A stretch of 5,900 nucleotides of DNA from Streptomyces speibonae (GTDB taxonomy: Bacteria > Actinomycetota > Actinomycetes > Streptomycetales > Streptomycetaceae). The translations under genes were made by a program, and so were the position numbers. The notes under the pieces were generated by a model. The model was not told the DNA's origin, searched no databases, and saw only the letters and a list, made by a program, of their open reading frames with translations. Below, piece by piece: positions 1-5,120 of this stretch (positions are counted from its first letter, which is position 1; the number at the start of each line of letters is the position of its first letter). Location: positions 11,541-17,440 of the forward strand of contig KL568625.1 of the NCBI GenBank assembly GCA_000715605.1, in the 5' to 3' direction.

Positions 1-1375
1 CTGCCGTGGCGTTCTCCTCCACCACCATGTGGACTCCGGTGCCGCCGAATCCGAAGGCGCTCACTCCCGCCCGGCGCGGCCGGCCGGTGCCGGGCCACGG
101 GGTCGGCGTCGTCGGGACGGTCAGCCGCGCGGCGTCGAGCGCGGCCGGGTCGGCCGGCTCGAACTCCGGCTGCGGCGGTATCACTCCCCGGTGCACGGCC
201 AGCACGGTCTTGATGAGACCGGCCATCCCGGCGGCGTTGAGCGAGTGCCCCACCACCGCCTTCACCGCGCCCAGGAAGGCGGGCGCACCCTGCGCACCGC
301 GCAGCTCGCGCAGAGCCGCGACCTCGACCGGGTCCCCGGCCGCGGTCCCGGTGCCGTGCGCCTCCAGGTAGTCCACCGCGTCCGGGCCGAGGTCCGCGTC
401 GCGGTAGGCCCGGCGCAGTGCCCGGACCTGGCCCGCCGCCTGCGGCTGCATTCCGCCCGGCACGGTCCCGTCGTTGGCGGTGCCCACGCCCCGGATCACC
501 GCGTAGACCCGGTCGCCGGCCGCCAGCGCGTCGGACAGCGGCCGCAGCACCAGGATCCCGGCGCCCTCCCCCAGGACGAACCCGTCGGCCCCGCTGCCGA
601 ACGGCCGGCACGCGCCGCTGCGGGAGAGGGCACCGACCCGGCACAGCCCCACCAGCAGGTCCGGGGCCAGGATCAGTTGCGCGCCACCGGCGACGGCGAT
701 ACGGCAGCGGCCCGCGCGCAGCGCGTACACGGCGTTGGCCACGGCCATGAGTCCACCGGAACACGCCGCGTCCAGCGCGTAGCTCTCGCCGTGCAGATCG
801 AAGACCGAACTGACGGTGTTCGGTCCCATGTTGAGCAGCAGCCCGGCCACGGAACTGCCGTGCAGCCCGGCGACCGCGCGGACCGTCTCCCCCAGCTGGG
901 GATGGACCGCCGGTACCCCGAACTCCCCACCGGCCAGTTGCCGCATCCGGATGTGCATGGTGCTGAGCTCGCGGTAGCCGCTCTCGCTCAGCGCCGTGAT
1001 CACCGAGGTCTCCTCGCGGTCGAAGCCCTCGGCCTCCCACCCGGCGTCCTGGATCGCCTCACGGGCGAGGTCGATCAGCAGCCGGTGCTGGGGGTCCATC
1101 GCCTTGGCCCGCCGGGGCGGTATGCCGTAGTGCGCCGGGTCGAAGTGCCCCACGTCCGGCAGCAGCGCCATCGTGTCCGTGTAGGACGACGTCACATCGC
1201 GGAAGTCGTCGCTGCGGAAACCGGCCGCGCGCCACCGCGAGTCCGGGACGGTGGAGAACTGCGGCCGGGGCTCCGTGAGGAGCCTCCAGTACTCGTTGAC
1301 ATTCCGGGCCCCCGGAAACCGGCAGGCCATTCCCACAACCGCGACGTCATCACGCCGCGCCCCCGTTGCACTCAC
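1..1375 (-). CDS. Type I polyketide synthase, N-terminal ketosynthase domain (3' end outside window)
   Basis: The visible 458 residues are a beta-ketoacyl synthase (KS) domain, which performs decarboxylative Claisen condensation during polyketide chain extension. The N-terminal VAVVGMACRFPGA motif lies at about residues 11-23. PPRRAKAMDPQHRLL follows, and then the active-site Cys205 in DAACSGG, His340 in EAHGTGT and His377 in VGHSLNAAG. The Cys-His-His triad is therefore intact, with spacing like modular type I KSs. Two normally conserved blocks diverge: DAACSGG replaces DTACSSS, and FGFGGTGVH (His449) replaces FGFGGTNAH. The GTG start at 1375 is chosen because GAGGGG (1388-1383) sits 7 nt upstream and the KS motif begins directly after it. 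The reading frame is still open at base 1, so an acyltransferase or other domains may follow, or it could be a stand-alone type I-like KS. It lies 45 nt downstream of the oxidoreductase gene and is probably co-transcribed with it. Product and extender unit cannot be read from the KS alone. Confidence 0.93.
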   Translation of the reverse strand, partial: MSATGARRDDVAVVGMACRFPGARNVNEYWRLLTEPRPQFSTVPDSRWRAAGFRSDDFRDVTSSYTDTMALLPDVGHFDPAHYGIPPRRAKAMDPQHRLLIDLAREAIQDAGWEAEGFDREETSVITALSESGYRELSTMHIRMRQLAGGEFGVPAVHPQLGETVRAVAGLHGSSVAGLLLNMGPNTVSSVFDLHGESYALDAACSGGLMAVANAVYALRAGRCRIAVAGGAQLILAPDLLVGLCRVGALSRSGACRPFGSGADGFVLGEGAGILVLRPLSDALAAGDRVYAVIRGVGTANDGTVPGGMQPQAAGQVRALRRAYRDADLGPDAVDYLEAHGTGTAAGDPVEVAALRELRGAQGAPAFLGAVKAVVGHSLNAAGMAGLIKTVLAVHRGVIPPQPEFEPADPAALDAARLTVPTTPTPWPGTGRPRRAGVSAFGFGGTGVHMVVEENATA

Positions 1376-1388
1376 TATGGGTCCCCTC

Positions 1389-1426
1389 GTTCTCTCTGAT
1401 GTCACGCGTGCTCTCGGATGTCACGC
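1389..1426. repeat. Two tandem 19-nt direct repeats between oxidoreductase and ketosynthase genes
   Basis: Units GTTCTCTCTGATGTCACGC (1389-1407) and GTGCTCTCGGATGTCACGC (1408-1426) are directly adjacent and match at 17 of 19 positions. The right-hand unit contains the stop codon of the oxidoreductase (1421-1423) and its last codon. The left-hand unit ends just before the ribosome binding site of the ketosynthase gene. The repeat could be a local duplication or a pair of protein-binding half sites; the sequence does not decide. Confidence 0.75.
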
Positions 1427-2362
1427 GACGGCCGCCGCGCGCTCACGCCACCAGTCCACCACCGTCTTGACCTGGGCATCGACGGGCGTGGCCCGGACCG
1501 AGAACTCGGCTTCGTAGGCGCTCGAATCAACGACGAACGGCCGGTCGAACTGGTAGCGGATCTCCCGCAGTTCACGGATCAGCGGGGAGAAGAGCGACGC
1601 CACCCCCAGGGCCGCCGGCGGTACCCGGCGCACCGCGACCGGTCCCACGTCCGCCTGGGCGGCGAGGCGGTCGACCATCTCCCGGACGGACAGCGCGGGC
1701 TCGGTCGGCACGTGCCAGGCGCGGCCCCAGGCCCGTTCCTCGCCCGCGACCTCGACCAGGGCCCTGGCCACATCGGGGACGAAGCTCCAGCTGTGGGGCG
1801 CGTCGGGATCCCCGAGCGTGGAGACGGGCTTGCCGCGCAGCAGTCGCGGCATCACCCGCGCGGCCAGGTGCCCGCCGTCGGTCACGCCGGGCCCGAAGAA
1901 GTCCGAGGCCCGCACCTCGACCGCCTTGATACGGCCCTGCTCGTGCAGGGTCCGCAGCTGTTCCCACACGGCGGCGCGCACCCTCCCCTTGGTGCCGGTC
2001 GCCGCGAGCGGCAGCCCCTCGGTCATGGGGCCGTCCACCGGGCCGTACCCGTACAGGTTGCCGAGCATGACCAGGACGGCCCCGCTCGCCTCGGCCGCCG
2101 CGCAGACCGACGAGGCCAGCTGTGGCCATTCACTCGCCCAGCGGTGGTAGGGCGGTGCGGCACAGCAGTAGATCGCGGTCGCGCCCTGTGTGGCCTCGGT
2201 CAGCCGCGTGCTGTCCCTCGCGTCCAAGGCGACGTGCTCGATGCCGGGCTCCCGGCTCCGGCCCGATCTGGTGACGACTCTCACTGACTGGGTCCTGTCG
2301 GCCAGCAGCCGTGCGGTGGCTGCTCCCGCGGGCCCTGATCCCACTACGACGGATAAAGTCAC
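1421..2362 (-). CDS. NAD(P)-binding SDR-like oxidoreductase/epimerase-family protein with a TTA codon
   Basis: This 313-residue protein belongs to the extended short-chain dehydrogenase (NAD-dependent epimerase/dehydratase) superfamily. A Rossmann nucleotide-binding motif GSGPAGAATARLLA starts at residue 8. An Arg-containing VTRSGR follows the second strand (about residues 31-36) and hints at NADP(H). NLYGYGP lies at 102-108, and DFFGPG and GDPDAPHSWSFVPDVA follow, as in epimerase-like relatives. No classical YxxxK catalytic pair is visible; the equivalent stretch appears to read KGRVR (125-129), so the chemistry is uncertain. GTG at 2362 is the first possible start, because an in-frame TAG lies four codons upstream. 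There is no convincing Shine-Dalgarno sequence, but TAGTGT lies 6 nt upstream. Codon 3 is TTA (2356-2354), the codon read by the bldA tRNA. It is the first gene of a probable two-gene operon with the ketosynthase and may modify the polyketide or its precursor. Confidence 0.88.
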   Translation of the reverse strand: MTLSVVVGSGPAGAATARLLADRTQSVRVVTRSGRSREPGIEHVALDARDSTRLTEATQGATAIYCCAAPPYHRWASEWPQLASSVCAAAEASGAVLVMLGNLYGYGPVDGPMTEGLPLAATGTKGRVRAAVWEQLRTLHEQGRIKAVEVRASDFFGPGVTDGGHLAARVMPRLLRGKPVSTLGDPDAPHSWSFVPDVARALVEVAGEERAWGRAWHVPTEPALSVREMVDRLAAQADVGPVAVRRVPPAALGVASLFSPLIRELREIRYQFDRPFVVDSSAYEAEFSVRATPVDAQVKTVVDWWRERAAAVA

Positions 2363-2519
2363 GCTCGCACACTAGCGCGACAGCCCGCATGGTTTCCGCG
2401 TCCTTTACGCGCGGGCAGTTTTTTCGGATCGCCCACAATTGAGTGATTACGTCCGAATGGAGCGTTTCCTGGTAATCATGGAACGGTTCGCCGTCGTTCC
2501 GCCCTTCCCGGAGCCGCTC
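2363..2519. promoter_or_regulatory. Divergent upstream region between oxidoreductase and hydrolase genes
   Basis: This stretch must carry promoters for both directions. It is noticeably richer in A/T than its surroundings, especially from about 2401 to 2480, with a run of six T at 2419-2424. Apart from the TAGTGT element on the minus strand, I could not assign a convincing -35/-10 pair for the hydrolase. Confidence 0.45.
2369..2374 (-). promoter_or_regulatory. Candidate -10 element (TAGTGT) of a leaderless promoter
   Basis: On the minus strand TAGTGT fits the actinobacterial TANNNT -10 pattern. It ends exactly 6 nt before the GTG start at 2362, so transcription would begin at or next to the start codon. 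The absence of a Shine-Dalgarno sequence there agrees with leaderless translation, which is common in actinobacteria. No good TTGACA-like -35 hexamer is seen 16-19 nt upstream. Confidence 0.4.
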
Positions 2520-3494
2520 ATGCGCACTGCCGTCACCGCCGCCCAGGACCCGCCCCCCGCGGGATACTCCGGGCCCCTCAGTCCAGGGCCCGAGCAGGTG
2601 GAGGAACGAAGGCTCACTTTCGGGGGATTCGCGTACACCTGCCGGATCGTCCGGCAGAGTGCCCCGCGCACGGCTCCGCTGCTGCTGCTCGGCGGGTCGT
2701 CCCAGAACCGGTACTCCTGGCAGCACCACGAGAAGTGGCTGGCGCCCCTGTGCACGATGATCACCGTGGATCTTCCCGGTTACGGCGACTCGGACTTCCT
2801 GCCGGCCCACTACGACATGGGCTTCCTCGCGGACGCGGTCCAGCACATGCTGACGGAGCTCGAGGTGCCGCAGGTGAACCTGTTCGGCGGCTGCTTCGGT
2901 GAGGCCGTGGGCCTGCGGTTCGCCCAGCGCCATCCGGAGTCGGTCCGGCGCATCGTCTTCGCGGCCGCGGCGATCCGCTTTCCCGACATCTACTGCGAGG
3001 CCGTCCCACGGCTGCAGCAGGCGCTCGAACGGGGCGACGTCGTGCAGGCCGCCGAGGGCCTGGTGCGGCTGTTCATGTCCAATCCGGAGGCGAGCAAGGT
3101 GCGCAGGCACGCGGCGGTGGCCCGGGTGCTGCGGCATCAGTTCCTGAGCCAGACGCCGGAGGACGTCCGCAAGGCGTTCGAGCACAACACACGGCTGATG
3201 GCGCACGGGTGTTACCGGCCGCTGCCGGTCCCCGCCGTGCCGTCCCTGGTGTTCACGGGGGAGTACGACACCCTGTGCCCCCCGCCGATGGGGCGCGAGC
3301 TCGCGGCGAGGATGCCCGGGGCGCTGTTCACCACCGTCAAGGAGGCCGACCACCTGGTCACGGTCGAGCGCAGACAGGAAGTCTCGGACCTGATCGCCCG
3401 GTTCTGCACCGACCGGCCCGTCCACGGTCTGCCGTACTGCAACGCCGTGGAGTCCCCGTACGACGCGGCCGTGCCGGTGGCGGGAAGCATCTGA
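2520..3494 (+). CDS. Alpha/beta hydrolase with a Cys nucleophile, thioesterase- or DLH-like
   Basis: This 324-residue protein has the alpha/beta-hydrolase layout. The strand LLLLGGSSQNRYSW comes first, then TVDLPGYGDSD. The nucleophile elbow is FGGCFGEA with Cys125, followed by LVFTGEYDTLCPP with Asp250 and EADHLVTVERRQEV with His278. The triad is thus read as Cys-Asp-His instead of Ser-Asp-His. Such enzymes cleave esters or thioesters, or act as acyl transferases; next to a ketosynthase, release or editing of an acyl thioester is plausible but inferred. No signal peptide or lipid-attachment site is evident, so it is probably cytoplasmic. The start at 2520 is preferred because GGAG (2510-2513) lies 6 nt upstream. 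Earlier in-frame starts at 2439 (TTG), 2457 and 2478 (ATG) lack well-spaced ribosome binding sites, but would add up to 27 residues. It is transcribed away from the oxidoreductase-ketosynthase pair, with a shared 157-bp upstream region. Confidence 0.87.
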   Translation: MRTAVTAAQDPPPAGYSGPLSPGPEQVEERRLTFGGFAYTCRIVRQSAPRTAPLLLLGGSSQNRYSWQHHEKWLAPLCTMITVDLPGYGDSDFLPAHYDMGFLADAVQHMLTELEVPQVNLFGGCFGEAVGLRFAQRHPESVRRIVFAAAAIRFPDIYCEAVPRLQQALERGDVVQAAEGLVRLFMSNPEASKVRRHAAVARVLRHQFLSQTPEDVRKAFEHNTRLMAHGCYRPLPVPAVPSLVFTGEYDTLCPPPMGRELAARMPGALFTTVKEADHLVTVERRQEVSDLIARFCTDRPVHGLPYCNAVESPYDAAVPVAGSI

Positions 3495-3520
3495 AGCCTC
3501 CTCGCACCCGTCCGCTTCGT

Positions 3521-3550
3521 CCGCCGCCGGCGCCCCGAGCCCGGCGGCGG
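3521..3550 (+). terminator. Hairpin after the hydrolase gene, probable terminator
   Basis: CCGCCGCCGG (3521-3530) and CCGGCGGCGG (3541-3550) form a perfect 10-bp stem around a 10-nt loop, 26 nt after the hydrolase stop codon. It has no T-run, which is common for Streptomyces terminators. Confidence 0.55.
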
Positions 3551-3611
3551 CCTTCTGCCGCGTCGCGTGCGTCCGGGCCGTCCGCGAAGCGCTCACCTCT
3601 CCCCCCAACGA

Positions 3612-3649
3612 CGGATGGCCGGACCCGGGTGAGCGGGTCCGGCCATCTG
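3612..3649. terminator. Long hairpin between convergent genes, probable bidirectional terminator
   Basis: GATGGCCGGACCCG (3614-3627) and CGGGTCCGGCCATC (3634-3647) pair perfectly over 14 bp around the 6-nt loop GGTGAG. A G-T wobble and a C-G pair extend the stem to 16 bp (3612-3649). It lies between the convergent ends of the hydrolase gene (3494) and the small secreted-protein gene (3686), so it can serve both strands. Confidence 0.72.
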
Positions 3650-3685
3650 CCGTTCGGACGGTCTGCGCGGTGCGCCCCGGCCGGA

Positions 3686-3937
3686 TCAGGGGTGGTGGAT
3701 GGAGCAGTCCACCGTGCCGGTGCCCCTGATGGCGCAGGCCTCACGCTCGACCACCACGTGGACCTTCCCGTCGTCGGTGGTGTACTGGTACACGCGCTTC
3801 TGACCGCAGTGGCCGTCGCTGGCCGTCTCGTCACAGCGGGGGATGGTGACCTCATGCGCCTGGGCCGTTCCGAGCCCCATGAGGACGGAGCTTCCGAGGA
3901 GGCTCGCCACAACGACAATCTTCTTCAAGTTCTGCAT
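3686..3937 (-). CDS. Small secreted protein with four cysteines, function unknown
   Basis: This 83-residue precursor has a clear Sec-type signal peptide. Lys5-Lys6 precede a hydrophobic core, and AQA-HE gives a likely cleavage after residue 27. The mature part of about 56 residues holds four Cys in the order RCDE, HCGQ, EACA, DCSI, which could form two disulfides in an extracellular protein. It ends in His-His-Pro. The ATG start is supported by AAGGA 9 nt upstream. I do not recognise the family. The signal peptide aligns without gaps to that of the next gene upstream on the same strand (13 of 27 residues identical), while the mature parts differ. It lies 178 nt downstream of that gene, with a hairpin between them, so it probably has its own promoter, although I could not identify one. 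A protease inhibitor or surface component is conceivable but unsupported. Confidence 0.82.
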   Translation of the reverse strand: MQNLKKIVVVASLLGSSVLMGLGTAQAHEVTIPRCDETASDGHCGQKRVYQYTTDDGKVHVVVEREACAIRGTGTVDCSIHHP

Positions 3938-4067
3938 CCGCTTGCTTCCTTCGTGCGGTAGTTCCCCCCAGGCGCTGTACGTCTCGGACCATCAGCCACT
4001 GTGCCCCCGGAAACGGGAGGCGAGAGATCAACGCTCGGGTGTGTGAGGAGTGGTGGGGGTAGGGGAA

Positions 4068-4092
4068 GGCCCCGGGGCGAAGCCCCGGGACC
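4068..4092 (-). terminator. Hairpin with C/T-rich tail after the secreted-protein gene, probable terminator
   Basis: Read on the minus strand, an 11-bp stem (GGTCCCGGGGC with GCCCCGGGGCC, one G-T wobble) closes a TTC loop. It lies 23 nt after the stop codon of the gene at 4397-4116 and is followed by the pyrimidine tract TTCCCCTACCCCC. It should end that transcript before the gene at 3937. Confidence 0.65.
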
Positions 4093-4115
4093 TGTCCTCA
4101 GTCGCCAGGGCGACG

Positions 4116-4397
4116 TCAGCCGGTGAAGCCCTTGGTCGAGCAGTCGACCTTGTGGCCCTGCTCGAGCGCCTGGCTGCCGTTCTCGTCCTCGTCGCCGAAG
4201 GTGAGGATGCCCTCACCCAGGACGCCGTTGAGGATGCCGACGTTGCTCAGCACGCTGATGGAGTCACCGTTGACGGTGCAGCCGCCGCCGGAAACCTTGA
4301 ACTCCGGGCCCTCACCGGCAACCGCGGTGCCGGCGCCCATGGCGGCGACGCTACCGAGCATGGCCACGACGACTGCAGCCTTCTGGATCTTGCGCAT
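4116..4397 (-). CDS. Small secreted protein of the MRKIQKAAVVVAMLGS type, function unknown
   Basis: The 93-residue precursor starts MRKIQKAAVVVAMLGS and has a signal peptide ending GTAVA, with likely cleavage after residue 27. The mature part is rich in Gly, Asn and acidic residues. It has one Cys near its start (GGGCTVNG) and one near its end (KVDCSTKGF), flanking a hydrophobic Gly/Asn stretch ISVLSNVGILNGVLGEG. This broadly recalls the two-Cys, Val/Asn/Gly pattern of chaplins, but the chaplin motif itself is absent. I believe similar small exported proteins are widespread in Streptomyces, but I know no function for them. The ATG at 4397 is chosen over an in-frame start 30 nt upstream because GGAG lies 5 nt before the signal-peptide Met. 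It is divergent from the chaplin gene and shares its 326-bp upstream region. Confidence 0.85.
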   Translation of the reverse strand: MRKIQKAAVVVAMLGSVAAMGAGTAVAGEGPEFKVSGGGCTVNGDSISVLSNVGILNGVLGEGILTFGDEDENGSQALEQGHKVDCSTKGFTG

Positions 4398-4459
4398 TAC
4401 CTCTCCGTTTCTCGTTTGTGTCGGCACAGTCCGTGTTCGGCTGTTTACCGACAGTGACG

Positions 4460-4490
4460 ACTATAGAGCAGACATTGCGGCCCTTCGCAA
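4460..4490 (-). promoter_or_regulatory. Candidate promoter of the secreted-protein gene at 4397
   Basis: On the minus strand TATAGT (4465-4460) is a good -10 hexamer, with TTGCGA (4490-4485) as a weak -35 at 19-nt spacing. Transcription would start near 4453 and leave a leader of about 55 nt. The -35 lies inside the inverted repeat ATTGCG-N6-CGCAAT. Confidence 0.4.
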
Positions 4491-4491
4491 T
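4474..4491. repeat. Inverted repeat ATTGCG-N6-CGCAAT with a third ATTGCG copy nearby
   Basis: Perfect 6-nt arms at 4474-4479 and 4486-4491 overlap the candidate -35 of the minus-strand gene. The same hexamer recurs in direct orientation at 4503-4508. The layout resembles an operator for a dimeric regulator; which regulator is unknown. Confidence 0.45.
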
Positions 4492-4509
4492 CAAAACGCC
4501 CAATTGCGT

Positions 4510-4526
4510 AAGTTCTCTGGGAACTT
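4510..4526. repeat. Inverted repeat AAGTTC-N5-GAACTT
   Basis: The perfect 6-nt arms 4510-4515 and 4521-4526 flank TCTGG in the A/T-richer part of the divergent region upstream of the chaplin. It may be an operator or a small hairpin. It lies too far from the chaplin start to be a terminator of any gene seen here. Confidence 0.4.
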
Positions 4527-4556
4527 GCAGGTCAGAAGCTTGCGACGGAGGCTCAG

Positions 4557-4706
4557 ATGGGCGAACAAGGGGGGCAGCACGGGCGCCGCAAACCATCACG
4601 AAGAAGGCTTTCGGCAAGATCACCGGACATGTGGCGTGACCCGGAGCAATGCGGATGCGTTGAGCGGGGCGTGCGGCCGCGTCGTCCTGCTGCCGCGCTT
4701 ACCTGA
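4557..4706 (+). CDS. Questionable 49-codon ORF in the chaplin upstream region
   Basis: An ATG at 4557 has GGAGG (4547-4551) 5 nt upstream and opens a 49-codon frame ending at TGA 4704-4706, just before the chaplin ribosome binding site. The peptide is Arg-rich (HGRRKPSRRRLSARS) and matches nothing I recognise. Only about 59% of its third codon positions are G or C, far below the neighbouring genes. It also overlaps the candidate BldN promoter. It is more likely noncoding; a leader peptide or a recently acquired gene remains possible. Confidence 0.15.
   Translation: MGEQGGQHGRRKPSRRRLSARSPDMWRDPEQCGCVERGVRPRRPAAALT
4635..4663 (+). promoter_or_regulatory. Candidate sigma-BldN promoter of the chaplin gene
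   Basis: CGTGAC (4635-4640), a 17-nt spacer and CGTTGA (4658-4663) differ at one base from the BldN consensus as I recall it (CGTAAC / CGTTGA, spacer about 16). BldN is the ECF sigma factor known to drive chaplin and rodlin genes. Transcription would start near 4670, giving a leader of roughly 50 nt before the ATG at 4724. Confidence 0.6.
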
Positions 4707-4723
4707 TCCGTAAGGAGAACGTG

Positions 4724-4963
4724 ATGTCCCGTATCACCAAGGCAGCCACCGTGGCACTCGGCGCGGGTGCCGTCGTGGTCGGCGGCGCCGGCATGGCCAC
4801 CGCCGACTCCGGGGCCCATGGTGCGGCCGTTCACTCGCCCGGTGTCGCTTCCGGCAACGTCATCCAGGTCCCGGTCCACGCACCGATCAACGTGTGCGGC
4901 AACACGGTGAACGTGATCGGCCTGCTCAACCCGGCCTTCGGCAACTACTGCGTGAACAAGTAG
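4724..4963 (+). CDS. Short chaplin (ChpE-H class, two-cysteine type)
   Basis: Chaplins are secreted amyloid-forming proteins. They lower surface tension at the colony-air interface and coat aerial hyphae and spores, often together with rodlins. The 79-residue precursor has a signal peptide ending GMATA, with cleavage after residue 27. The 52-residue mature protein DSGAHGAAVHSPGVASGN... consists of a single chaplin domain. The diagnostic core is VHAPINVCGNTVNVIGLLNPAFGNYCVNK-like, with Cys58 and Cys76 able to form the intramolecular disulfide seen in ChpF/G/H-type members; ChpE lacks these cysteines. There is no second chaplin domain and no LPXTG sorting signal, so it is not of the long ChpA-C class. 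AAGGAG (4712-4717) lies 6 nt before ATG 4724, which is preferred to GTG 4721. A BldN-type promoter lies upstream and a strong hairpin follows, so it is a monocistronic gene. It most resembles ChpH or ChpF; the exact letter cannot be assigned by eye. Confidence 0.96.
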   Translation: MSRITKAATVALGAGAVVVGGAGMATADSGAHGAAVHSPGVASGNVIQVPVHAPINVCGNTVNVIGLLNPAFGNYCVNK

Positions 4964-4973
4964 CGCGGTGCAC

Positions 4974-5005
4974 AGAGCCCCGGACGCCTCGGGCGCCGGG
5001 GCTCT
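4974..5005 (+). terminator. Rho-independent-like terminator after the chaplin
   Basis: AGAGCCCCGG (4974-4983) and CCGGGGCTCT (4996-5005) pair perfectly over 10 bp. Inside, CGCC/GGCG adds 4 bp around a TCG loop after a single bulged A. The hairpin begins 10 nt after the stop codon and is followed by TCCCC. Confidence 0.75.
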
Positions 5006-5049
5006 TCCCCTGTCCGGGTGTTCTCCGCGTCGCGGGACGTCCGTATACA

Positions 5050-5089
5050 GCGGGACGCCCGGCCGGGGGTTTCCGGCCGGGCGTCCCGC
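5050..5089. terminator. 17-bp perfect hairpin between chaplin and convergent gene
   Basis: GCGGGACGCCCGGCCGG (5050-5066) and its exact reverse complement (5073-5089) flank GGGTTT. It lies 31 nt beyond the stop of the minus-strand gene at 5121 and is probably its terminator, and a second barrier for chaplin transcription. The stem is G/C only, apart from one A-T pair. Confidence 0.7.
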
Positions 5090-5120
5090 CGGTGCTGGAG
5101 CCGGCCGCCTTCCGTCGGTG

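Noticed and set aside
29..1399. Long plus-strand open frame of 456 codons
   Set aside because: It is antisense to the ketosynthase, its translation is Arg/Gly/Pro/His-rich with no motif, and the minus strand holds a clear catalytic triad.
1418..2287. Plus-strand open frame of 289 codons
   Set aside because: It is a shadow of the SDR-like gene; the translation is low-complexity and lacks any domain.
2397..2424. Short hairpin CGCGT-N5-ACGCG followed by six T
   Set aside because: The stem is only 5 bp, the T-run starts 7 nt after it, and no gene ends upstream on the plus strand, so a terminator is unlikely; the T-run is better seen as part of the promoter region.
2130..3608. Minus-strand open frame of 492 codons
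   Set aside because: It runs antisense through the hydrolase and out of frame through the SDR-like gene; no domain is visible and both overlapped genes have clear family motifs.
4028..4033. CGTTGA on the minus strand upstream of the gene at 3937, resembling a BldN -10
   Set aside because: No CGTAAC-like -35 is found 16-17 nt upstream, so the hexamer alone is not enough.
4417..4453. TGTCGG...CCGACA arms in the presumed leader of the gene at 4397
   Set aside because: The arms are 6 bp with a long, poorly paired interior; not convincing as a riboswitch or attenuator.
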